5,493 nt of DNA from an uncultured Collinsella sp. (GCA_902491135.1 CABUGR010000092.1:1-5493); one strand, 5' to 3'. Shown: positions 1-5,493, counted from the first letter of the stretch. Notes: generated by a model from the letters alone, not told the origin. Program-made: numbers and translations.

Positions 1-1492
1 CATTCCGTTTATGAAGCAGGTCTACAACTACAGCCCCGAAAAATACAGCATGCTCAAGGATGCGATTGATCGCGGCAGCGAGATTTCCAACGCGACCAAT
101 GCCATGTACGAGAACGGCCAATTTACCGAGCTGGGCCGTATCGCGCAAGAGGCTTTCCAGGGTGCTTACAACATCGATCCTGTCGAGTTCTCGGCACTTC
201 AGGACGCCTATGCGTACAACTCTTACTACGCAGTGACCGAGGCGTGGCTCAAGAGCGGCCTGGGCATTGATATTTCGGGCCGCGCCGATTGCGTCAAGGG
301 CATGGTGTGGAGCATTACCAACATGTGCGGCACCGGTGGCTGCAGGGATTTTTTCCGCTGGGCGAATCTTTCCAACGATATGTCCGATCGCGAGTTTGTG
401 ACGGCGCTTTCCAACAGCGTGGTCAATAACGTAGCGACCAAGTATTCGAGCCAACCCCAGTATCATGAGGGCTGGAAGAACCGCTACCGCAACGAGCTAA
501 AGGACTGCTTGGTTTATATCGCTGAGGACGAGGCTGCCGCCGCGACGCCCGTGCAGCCCGAGCCCACACCGGCGCCCTCGCCGACACCTGATTCGAATGA
601 CGACTCGAGTGACGATGCCAACGATGACAGGATGGATGCGCCCTCGACCGATGCTGACGGTAATGGCTCTGCTGGTGGCACTACCAACGACGGCTCTACC
701 TCGAACGGCTCCGATTCGAACGACTCTGCTGCGGGCGATTCGTCTTCAAGCTCTGCCGGCAATACGGATAGCGACGCTTCTGGTTCGACCGACGCTGACA
801 CCTCTAACTCATCTACCGGCTCGAGCGATTCGTCCGCTGACACCGGCTCTAACAGCGGCTCCGGCTCTGACGCAACCCCTGATTCCGATGCTTCCAAGGA
901 CGACTCGAATAAGGCGCCGGACGCTCCCGTTGCTTCGCCGGACAAGAAGCCTTCTTTCTCCGAGCAGCTTGGTTCTACGCTGGGTTCTTCGCTGATGGCT
1001 GGCGTCAATAACGGCTCGACTCAGAACAAGGACAACTCTGATCAGGCTTCCACGGAAAAGACCGAGGCCGCAAAGGGCGACCCCAAGGACAAGGCTTCCG
1101 AGAAGACCGAATCTGATAAGGGTTCTAGCTCTGAGGAGAAGGACGACAAGTCCACTCAGAAGAAGGACGAGGGTAAGAAGTCTGAATCTGAGGAGAAGGA
1201 CAAGAACAAGGACAAGACCGAGGACGGAAAGCAGCAGGGCGAGGACAGCAGTAAGGGCAACACCGACAACCAGAACCAAGAGCAAAATGACTCCAAGACG
1301 GTGACCACTACAACCACCACTACAACGACTAAGACTTCGGGCGGTAACATGCCCAAGACAGGCGACCTTATCGTTATGGCGAGCCTTGCCAGCGCGAGCT
1401 TGGCCACGCTGGGCGCTACGTCCATCGTGAGCGGTAAGCATAAGCTCGATCAGCAGAAGAAAGCTTCTGGGGAGGACGGCTCGGAGGAGTAG
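1..1492 (+). CDS. LPXTG-type wall-anchored protein with lysozyme-like (VgrG-related) domain, 5' partial
   Basis: The frame is open to the left edge, and the first in-window ATG (position 11) looks internal, because the residues before and after it (IPFMKQVYNYSPEKY) read as one helix of the domain. Numbering from that ATG (493 residues): 1-170 form the only globular part. Its pattern, with a YY about 20 residues before an R-x-x-x-V-x-x-x-VWS-like segment (SGRADCVKGMVWS), then SDREFV and a closing R-x-x-x-E-L helix, resembles the C-terminal half of lysozyme-like VgrG-related domains in secreted Gram-positive proteins. The N-terminal half and signal peptide would lie upstream. Residues 178-193 are a Pro-rich hinge, 195-300 are Ser/Asp/Asn/Gly-rich, 345-428 are Lys/Glu/Asp-rich, and 432-440 are nine Thr. 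MPKTG (447-451), a hydrophobic segment and a basic patch (GKHK, QQKK) form a sortase signal. Inferred role: cell-wall-attached protein that binds or cleaves peptidoglycan. Anchoring is well supported; the enzymatic role is tentative because the catalytic part is not visible. Confidence 0.8.
   Translation, partial: IPFMKQVYNYSPEKYSMLKDAIDRGSEISNATNAMYENGQFTELGRIAQEAFQGAYNIDPVEFSALQDAYAYNSYYAVTEAWLKSGLGIDISGRADCVKGMVWSITNMCGTGGCRDFFRWANLSNDMSDREFVTALSNSVVNNVATKYSSQPQYHEGWKNRYRNELKDCLVYIAEDEAAAATPVQPEPTPAPSPTPDSNDDSSDDANDDRMDAPSTDADGNGSAGGTTNDGSTSNGSDSNDSAAGDSSSSSAGNTDSDASGSTDADTSNSSTGSSDSSADTGSNSGSGSDATPDSDASKDDSNKAPDAPVASPDKKPSFSEQLGSTLGSSLMAGVNNGSTQNKDNSDQASTEKTEAAKGDPKDKASEKTESDKGSSSEEKDDKSTQKKDEGKKSESEEKDKNKDKTEDGKQQGEDSSKGNTDNQNQEQNDSKTVTTTTTTTTTKTSGGNMPKTGDLIVMASLASASLATLGATSIVSGKHKLDQQKKASGEDGSEE
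1130..1201 (+). repeat. 15-base direct repeat in the Lys/Glu-rich stalk
   Basis: The 15-mer TCTGAGGAGAAGGAC occurs exactly at 1130-1144 and again at 1187-1201. The copies are 57 bases (19 codons) apart, so both encode Ser-Glu-Glu-Lys-Asp in frame. This fits growth of the low-complexity stalk by internal duplication, though the biased composition could also produce it by chance. Confidence 0.45.
1304..1330 (+). repeat. Poly-threonine tract built from a 12-base tandem repeat
   Basis: Positions 1304-1315 (ACCACTACAACC) and 1316-1327 (ACCACTACAACG) are tandem copies differing at one base, followed by a ninth Thr codon (ACT). They encode nine consecutive Thr just before the sorting motif. Mixed Thr codons and a 12-base period point to a segment duplication rather than single-codon slippage. 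Thr-rich segments next to sorting signals commonly span the peptidoglycan and may be glycosylated. Confidence 0.65.
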
Positions 1493-1524
1493 CCTCTCGG
1501 TTGCCAGATAACTAAATAGTCGGG

Positions 1525-1563
1525 ACGGGGCCCGGTGCGAATGTATCGGGCCCCGTTTTGTTG
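1525..1563 (+). terminator. Intrinsic terminator of the surface-protein gene
   Basis: A perfect 10-bp GC-rich stem, ACGGGGCCCG (1525-1534) with CGGGCCCCGT (1547-1556), encloses a 12-base loop and is followed by TTTTGTTGT. It begins 33 bases after the stop codon of the wall-anchored protein gene. It separates that gene from the next one, and a start codon at 1563 for the next gene would fall at its end, which argues against that start. Confidence 0.9.
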
Positions 1564-1619
1564 TGCAACGATTAGTTATGCCCCCTCACACCTCTTGTTG
1601 CTACCGTTGCCCGATATGT

Positions 1620-1645
1620 TCGCGCGGCGTCGTCGGTACGCGCGA
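1620..1645. repeat. Inverted repeat (7-bp arms) overlapping a candidate promoter
   Basis: TCGCGCG (1620-1626) and CGCGCGA (1639-1645) are perfect inverted arms around a 12-base spacer. The right arm lies just after the expected -35 position of the candidate promoter with -10 at 1655-1660. There is no T tract, so it is not a terminator. It could be an operator or simply a GC-rich chance match. Confidence 0.35.
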
Positions 1646-1660
1646 GGCGGTCATTACAAT
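1632..1660 (+). promoter_or_regulatory. Candidate promoter for the AAA/nuclease-like gene
   Basis: TACAAT at 1655-1660 matches the -10 consensus at five of six positions. No good -35 hexamer lies 16-18 bases upstream (GTCGGT at 1632-1637 is poor). Transcription would begin near 1667, giving a leader of roughly 28 bases that contains the ribosome binding site. The placement agrees with a translation start at 1695 and with the upstream terminator, but the weak -35 keeps confidence low. Confidence 0.35.
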
Positions 1661-1679
1661 TGGCATCGTGTTGCGATTT

Positions 1680-1687
1680 AGGGGGAA
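1680..1687 (+). promoter_or_regulatory. Ribosome binding site deciding the GTG start at 1695
   Basis: The purine run AGGGGGAA ends seven bases before GTG 1695 (four before the adjacent in-frame TTG 1692). The other in-frame candidates, GTG 1563 and ATG 1578, have no comparable purine-rich site and sit at or next to the terminator. GTG 1695 is therefore preferred. Confidence 0.6.
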
Positions 1688-1694
1688 CGTATTG

Positions 1695-3491
1695 GTGCCT
1701 GAACAGGCGAATAATGGTTGTGATGCCGGCTTTGGCGTGCGCTTGATCGGCTGTGCCGATGATGCGGTTTTGCCCATTGGCATGCACGACTATGCGGAGT
1801 CTCTGGGTTGCTGCACGCTGGTCGACAAGACCATGTTTATTGCCGATGTGTTGGACTGCGACGCGTCCGTTGTGGTGTGCTGTCGACCCGAGGGTTTTGG
1901 CAAGAGCATGAACTTGTCAATGCTCAGGGCTTTTCTGGAGCGTCCAGCGGTCGGTCGCGCCGGTCGGATCTCGTTTGTCGATGCTCAGATTTGGGATGCG
2001 GACAGCGGGCGTTATCGGGATGAGTACGCTTGCTATCCGGTGATATCGCTGGACTTTTCTGGCGCTGCGAGGCGTGGCGCCGCTATTGCCGACGTCGTGC
2101 GCGATACTCTTTCGGGCGAGTGCGCCCGCCTGCTGGCGCTTTTGGAGGCTCCGGATTTAGCTCGAGACAAGGTGCGTCACATCGAACGTGTTGCGCGTGG
2201 CGTGGCGAGCGCGGACGAGGTTGACTCGGTGCTCGGTGTGCTCATAGAGCTGCTGGAGATTGCCTGCGATGAACAGGTTGTATTGCTCGTTGATGGGTAC
2301 GATGCGGCGTGGTCTCGCCGTGCGAGCGCGAGGGACGCTTCCGACGCCGATCCGGCAGAACTGCTTGACCGTGTGCTGTTTGACACCATTGCCACTGCGC
2401 GCGATTCGTTGCGGCTGACGTGTCTGATGGGGGAGTGTCCCGGTCCTGCCGAAGCGGCGCTTTCTTCGCGCGGCTGCTCGTATTGTTTGACGACGCCGCT
2501 TTCGACGTGGTGTGACCGTTGGTTCGGCTTTTTGGATGCCGAGGTCCAGGCTCTGTTGAATTATGCTGGGCGCGAGGAATACCTTGATGATGCGCGTGAA
2601 TGGCTCGAGGGATATCGGTTTGGCAGGGCCTATTGCTCGAGTCCGGCGCGCGTGATCGGTTTTCTGGACCGAGGCTGCACGGCGCCTGTGCGCGCCGATC
2701 TGTATGGGTATGCCGATTGCCTGAGTAGGGTAGTTGCCGGGTGGAATCTCGACCGCCTTTCGGTCTTGTTTGATTTGCTCGAGGCCCATGGGTGCGCTGA
2801 GGTCCCGCTTTGTTTGGGCACTGCAGAGCCAGATGTCTCGCCTGACGATGGCATGTGGACGGCGCTGTATCTGTCCGGTTTTCTTACGACGGATATGACT
2901 GAGGAGCCAGAGCATGGCGATCGCCTCCGTGCTTTGCGATTGCCCAATAACGAGCTTCGCCAGGCCTTGCGTCTAGTGATTGTTGAGTGGTTTGAGTGCG
3001 CTGCCGAAGACATTCGAGACGTCGATGCGTTTCGCGACGGGCTGTGCCGTGGGAACGAGGATACCGTGAGGCGGGCGCTAAGCCGCATCCTGGGGGATGC
3101 GGGAATCGGTGAGACCGACCCAGATAAGCCGCTGCCATATCATCTGCTCTTGCAGGGGCTCTGCTTTGGCTTGCCGGGCTATGCCAATCCTGCCTCGAGG
3201 CGAAAGTGTGGCGCAGGTCGCTGGGACATCCAGGTTTTCCCTACGGGTGCTGTGTTCGACGTAGCAGATACGATTGGCATGCTGGACGAGCGTCCGCTGA
3301 TAACGATCAATATGATGTATGACCCTGATGTGGATGCGCTAGGGTTGGAATTGCTGGCCGTGCAGTCGCTACTCGACATAGAGCGCGGCGGCATCGACGA
3401 AATCCGTGTGCCGCGACCCGGTGTGGGCCGCATGCGCTGGGGGTTCGGGTTTGATGGGCGTCGTGTGGCTACGGTGTGCCAGCGGCTTTAA
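1695..3491 (+). CDS. AAA-ATPase-like protein with degenerate PD-(D/E)XK nuclease domain
   Basis: The 598-residue product follows the family architecture of an N-terminal AAA-ATPase-like domain (PF09820 type) and a C-terminal PDDEXK_9/DUF1703 domain. In order: LPIGMHDY then LVDKTMFI, the family's entry motif (about 26-50); Walker A-like RPEGFGKSMNLSML (64-77); Walker B-like VVLLVDGYD (195-203); FGFLDAEVQALL (277-288); WLEGYRFG (303-310); LYLSGFLT (391-398); LPNNELR (416-422); PYHLLLQGL (481-489); GAGRWDIQVFP (506-516); LITINMM (535-541). Relatives usually have PRRFGKS, DEYD and an E-x-K on the final strand. Here these read PEGFGKS, DGYD and N-M-M, so ATPase and nuclease activity are both doubtful. 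The intact frame argues against a simple pseudogene. The protein is Cys-rich (25 Cys) and predicted cytoplasmic. The family's role is not established; I assign no pathway. An upstream start (1563 or 1578) would add up to 44 residues, which I consider unlikely. Confidence 0.8.
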   Translation: MPEQANNGCDAGFGVRLIGCADDAVLPIGMHDYAESLGCCTLVDKTMFIADVLDCDASVVVCCRPEGFGKSMNLSMLRAFLERPAVGRAGRISFVDAQIWDADSGRYRDEYACYPVISLDFSGAARRGAAIADVVRDTLSGECARLLALLEAPDLARDKVRHIERVARGVASADEVDSVLGVLIELLEIACDEQVVLLVDGYDAAWSRRASARDASDADPAELLDRVLFDTIATARDSLRLTCLMGECPGPAEAALSSRGCSYCLTTPLSTWCDRWFGFLDAEVQALLNYAGREEYLDDAREWLEGYRFGRAYCSSPARVIGFLDRGCTAPVRADLYGYADCLSRVVAGWNLDRLSVLFDLLEAHGCAEVPLCLGTAEPDVSPDDGMWTALYLSGFLTTDMTEEPEHGDRLRALRLPNNELRQALRLVIVEWFECAAEDIRDVDAFRDGLCRGNEDTVRRALSRILGDAGIGETDPDKPLPYHLLLQGLCFGLPGYANPASRRKCGAGRWDIQVFPTGAVFDVADTIGMLDERPLITINMMYDPDVDALGLELLAVQSLLDIERGGIDEIRVPRPGVGRMRWGFGFDGRRVATVCQRL

Positions 3492-3515
3492 GCGCCGAGG
3501 TGTTTCCGGCTTCCG

Positions 3516-4535
3516 TTACTCGGTGTCTTTCATGGGCGGCATGGGCTTCCAGTTGGGATCCTTGATGATCTTGCGGGCGTCCTTCATGCCTCGGCGCAGC
3601 GCCGGAATGCCGGTCTTAAAGCACTTGTCGACCGCGGCCAGGCGAATGAATTCCTTGCAGAAGGTCGCGGCATTGCCCAGGCGGAACAGCATGGGGTGGT
3701 AGTCACCGTAGATCTGCATATAGCGAGCGAGGAAGCCTCGGTTGCGCATGATGTAGTAGCGGTTGGTGTCGCTCGTGGAGTTGAGCTGGCGCTTGCCGGC
3801 GATATCCCAGTTAGAGACGGCGCGGGCGCGCTTGAGCCCCACGTCGGCGACCACGGCGGCGGGGAAGTGCTGGCTGGCCACGTAGCCATAGCAGGCATCG
3901 TCGCCGTAGATGAAAAAGCGCGCATCGGGCAGGCCTATCTTGTCGACTACGCGGCGCGAGAACAGGCCGCCTTCAAAGCACAGCTGGTTCATGGCACGGT
4001 AGCCCTCGGGTCCCAGGTCCCACTTGGCGACAGGGTTGGGAATGCCGAGCGAAAGGATGAGCTGGTACTGCCAAAAGAAAGCGCCGCCGTCAAAGTCTAG
4101 GCGCGAACCCTGGATGACATCGTAGCGGTCGGTCCACTTGGCAAGACGCTCGATGCCTTCGGGGATGACGAGCACGTCGTCGTCCATCACCCAGAACCAC
4201 TGGGCGCCCAGGTCGTAGGCGCATTTAGTGCCGGCGGAGAAGCCGCCCGCACCGCCGCCGTTTTCGAGCTGCGGGGCGTAGATGACACGGTCGGTGCCGC
4301 CCTGCGCGTCGGGCTGCTCGGTGCCGGTGCCCCACAGGTTGGCCAAGCGCTCGTTGAATGCGGTGCACATGGCCTCGGTCTCGCGCGAATTCTCGTTATC
4401 GACAATTACGATGCGCCAAGGCGTTGCCGTGAGCCCGGTCATGGAGTCGAACAAGTTGGCCAGGAGTTCCTGGCGCTTGTACGTAACGACGACGATGGCG
4501 AGCTTATCGATGGGGGCGGGAAGGGTTGTAGGCAT
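3516..4535 (-). CDS. GT2-family glycosyltransferase (galactofuranosyl/rhamnosyltransferase-like)
   Basis: This 339-residue protein has a GT-A fold pattern: strand and nucleotide site LAIVVVTYKR (12-21), VIVDN (43-47), the loop ENGGGAGGFSAG (91-102) typical of GlfT2/RfbF-like enzymes, WVMDDDV with the metal-binding DxD (115-121), an acceptor-side segment FEGGLFSRR (187-195), FFIYGDDACYGY (207-218) and YYIMRNRGFL (260-269). No membrane segment is seen, so it likely acts at the cytoplasmic membrane face using a nucleotide sugar. Start choice: ATG 4535 directly precedes the first conserved strand and has GAAAGGA upstream; an ATG at 4670 would add 45 unrelated residues covering the candidate promoter. 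It lies downstream of a same-strand membrane acyltransferase-like gene, suggesting surface polysaccharide synthesis. The sugar and acceptor cannot be read from the sequence. The GDD motif lacks the Glu and Arg common in GlfT2-like enzymes. Confidence 0.85.
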   Translation of the reverse strand: MPTTLPAPIDKLAIVVVTYKRQELLANLFDSMTGLTATPWRIVIVDNENSRETEAMCTAFNERLANLWGTGTEQPDAQGGTDRVIYAPQLENGGGAGGFSAGTKCAYDLGAQWFWVMDDDVLVIPEGIERLAKWTDRYDVIQGSRLDFDGGAFFWQYQLILSLGIPNPVAKWDLGPEGYRAMNQLCFEGGLFSRRVVDKIGLPDARFFIYGDDACYGYVASQHFPAAVVADVGLKRARAVSNWDIAGKRQLNSTSDTNRYYIMRNRGFLARYMQIYGDYHPMLFRLGNAATFCKEFIRLAAVDKCFKTGIPALRRGMKDARKIIKDPNWKPMPPMKDTE

Positions 4536-4546
4536 GGGGCAATATA

Positions 4547-4553
4547 TCCTTTC
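4547..4553 (-). promoter_or_regulatory. Ribosome binding site deciding the ATG start at 4535
   Basis: On the minus strand GAAAGGA lies 11 bases upstream of ATG 4535. The spacing is slightly long but acceptable, and it supports the shorter 339-residue glycosyltransferase over the 45-residue longer reading. Confidence 0.55.
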
Positions 4554-4610
4554 ACGCGCGGCGGGCGAGTGCTGCGCGGAAGCTATCGAATACGTCCTTG
4601 GGACTGTCTT

Positions 4611-4641
4611 ATTGTAAAGGCTCGGCGCACCTTGACGGCAA
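4611..4641 (-). promoter_or_regulatory. Candidate promoter of the glycosyltransferase gene
   Basis: On the minus strand TTGCCG (4641-4636) and TACAAT (4616-4611) resemble -35 and -10 boxes, but with a long 19-base spacer. Transcription would start near 4604, giving a leader of about 70 bases before ATG 4535. It sits in the 148-base gap between the two minus-strand genes, suggesting the glycosyltransferase can be transcribed independently. Confidence 0.35.
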
Positions 4642-4647
4642 GCTTTG

Positions 4648-4667
4648 AATAAAACGCAGGAACCTGC
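4648..4667 (-). terminator. Weak possible terminator after the membrane protein gene
   Basis: Read on the minus strand, GCAG-GTTC-CTGC is followed by GTTTTATT, 17 bases after the upstream gene's stop codon. The T tract and position fit a terminator, but the stem is only 4 bp, so it may be leaky or not functional. Confidence 0.25.
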
Positions 4668-4683
4668 CACGGCTGTAGCGGCT

Positions 4684-5493
4684 TTAGCGTCTGACGGCAG
4701 CGTGTCTATTGCCGCTTGAGCTTGCGATAAGGCTTCTAGCTGCGTCGATGGTGAGAAGTGTCAGGGCAAAGACGATGCTAATGACGGTACCCGTGACGAT
4801 ACATATAACTGCCGGGCTGTTTTGGCTGACCAGTATGTTTGCGAGCAACGTATTGAAGACGGGACGCCACAGGCTACTGGTGAGCGACTGCATCACATAG
4901 AAACCGAGCGTGGCGGTCGATAAGGTGACGATGGCACCTGCAGTCCGCGAATTGCCTGAGGCACTGCGTCGGGTAGCCGCAAAGAGCAGGGAGGCGGCAG
5001 CGAGGGCAAACGAGATCAGCGAGGTCGATTTGTAGGAGAGGATTGTCATCGCCGTGAGGTTGTCGGTGAAGGAGAGTGCTCCTTCCAGGATGATGGTGAG
5101 CACCAAAACCGTTACGAGCGAGCGCATGCCCAAGGCGCCCACCCTGTCCGAATCCATGACATCGGTAACGTCGCGGAGCAGTCCGCCGATCAAAAACGCG
5201 ACTACGTACGTGGTAGCGCTCATGAGCTTTTGGAGCCAAGAAAACTCGCCGGCGCTTGTCGCACTCATGGCGGCCAAATACCCGTTAGCAACGAATGCGA
5301 GGATGCTAACGGCGATGACCGTCGTCGTGTAGCTCTTCTGGGAGAGTCGACTCTTGGCCAGTCCAAACCATGGCGCCATGAAGACCGTGGCGGCATAGAC
5401 CCAGATAAACTCAAGGCCTAGCGTGTACCAGTAGTGCGTATTGAGGGTAACATCGGGAATGGGTGAGACGACCGTGGACCACGCGAGCGCCAC
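4684..5493 (-). CDS. Multi-pass membrane protein, acyltransferase-3-like, C-terminal part
   Basis: The reading frame runs off the right edge; the GTG at the window end is probably internal, so only the last 269 or so residues are present. HYWYTLGLEFIWVYAATVF (20-38) resembles the 'HLWFLYALIGLYL' segment of acyltransferase-3 (OafA/WecH-type, PF01757) proteins. The late segment ATLGFYVMQSL (194-204) resembles the family's closing 'S-x-G-IYLIH' helix, with Gln in place of the usual His. About seven hydrophobic segments are visible, near 22-42, 56-76, 92-106, 124-142, 152-171, 186-206 and 228-249, ending in a short basic tail. Such proteins move acyl groups onto surface glycans or lipids. The N-terminal His-containing catalytic region of the family would lie outside the window, so the assignment is by topology and two motifs only; another polytopic membrane protein is possible. 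It is 148 bases upstream of the glycosyltransferase gene. Confidence 0.65.
   Translation of the reverse strand: MALAWSTVVSPIPDVTLNTHYWYTLGLEFIWVYAATVFMAPWFGLAKSRLSQKSYTTTVIAVSILAFVANGYLAAMSATSAGEFSWLQKLMSATTYVVAFLIGGLLRDVTDVMDSDRVGALGMRSLVTVLVLTIILEGALSFTDNLTAMTILSYKSTSLISFALAAASLLFAATRRSASGNSRTAGAIVTLSTATLGFYVMQSLTSSLWRPVFNTLLANILVSQNSPAVICIVTGTVISIVFALTLLTIDAARSLIASSSGNRHAAVRR

Noticed and set aside
514..1441. Long minus-strand and second-frame plus-strand readings under the low-complexity region
   Set aside because: They arise because biased Ser/Asp/Lys/Glu codons leave the other frames free of stops. Their products are themselves low-complexity, with no domain or convincing ribosome binding site.
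2157..3138. Minus-strand open readings inside the AAA/nuclease-like gene
   Set aside because: They lie opposite a frame with clear family motifs and give basic sequence with no recognisable domain. High GC explains the absence of stops.
1695..3491. AAA/nuclease-like gene as part of a named anti-phage defence system
   Set aside because: No partner genes, toxin-antitoxin pair or known defence arrangement is visible nearby, and the family itself has no established role that I can cite.
3495..3523. Hairpin between the convergent genes as a bidirectional terminator
   Set aside because: The stem is only 5 bp with a 19-base loop and there is no proper T tract on either side.
3696..4617. Plus-strand open readings opposite the glycosyltransferase gene
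   Set aside because: The minus strand has an unambiguous GT2 motif series; the plus-strand products have no recognisable fold.
4536..4670. Upstream ATG at 4670 for the glycosyltransferase
   Set aside because: The added 45 residues resemble no family sequence, cover the intergenic candidate promoter and ribosome binding site, and precede a well-placed ATG at 4535.

Overview
The window looks like chromosomal DNA from a Coriobacteriia-type actinobacterium, most likely Collinsella or a close relative. This rests on moderately high GC, GTG start usage, an LPXTG-type surface protein, a divergent AAA-ATPase-like/PD-(D/E)XK protein of a family I recall as common in this group, and surface-polysaccharide genes. 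The genus is an inference from style and family content, not from a marker gene.

Layout: (1) Positions 1-1492, plus strand, carry the 3' part of a secreted, wall-anchored protein. The remnant of a lysozyme-like (VgrG-related) globular domain is followed by a Pro-rich hinge, a Ser/Asp/Asn-rich stretch, a Lys/Glu/Asp-rich stretch, a Thr run and an MPKTG sorting signal. The real start lies upstream of the window. It ends at a strong intrinsic terminator (1525-1563). (2) Positions about 1620-1694 hold a candidate promoter, an inverted repeat and a ribosome binding site. These lead into a 598-codon plus-strand gene (1695-3491) for a protein with the architecture of the AAA-ATPase-like plus PDDEXK_9 (formerly DUF1703) family, but with several key catalytic residues changed. 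(3) Convergent to it, 24 bases away, is a minus-strand GT2-family glycosyltransferase (3516-4535) with its own candidate promoter and ribosome binding site. (4) Further upstream on the minus strand is the C-terminal part of a multi-pass membrane protein resembling the acyltransferase-3 family (4684-5493, 5' end outside the window).

The two minus-strand genes could both act on a cell-surface glycan: sugar transfer in the cytoplasm and acyl modification in the membrane. The plus-strand surface protein would sit in the same envelope. The AAA/nuclease-like protein has no visible link to its neighbours, and its function is unknown. No RNA gene, CRISPR array, insertion sequence or att site was seen. 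The most notable item is the AAA/nuclease-like protein: Walker A surroundings, the Walker B glutamate and the nuclease E-x-K are all altered while the reading frame stays intact, which suggests a conserved-fold protein that has lost or changed its catalysis.
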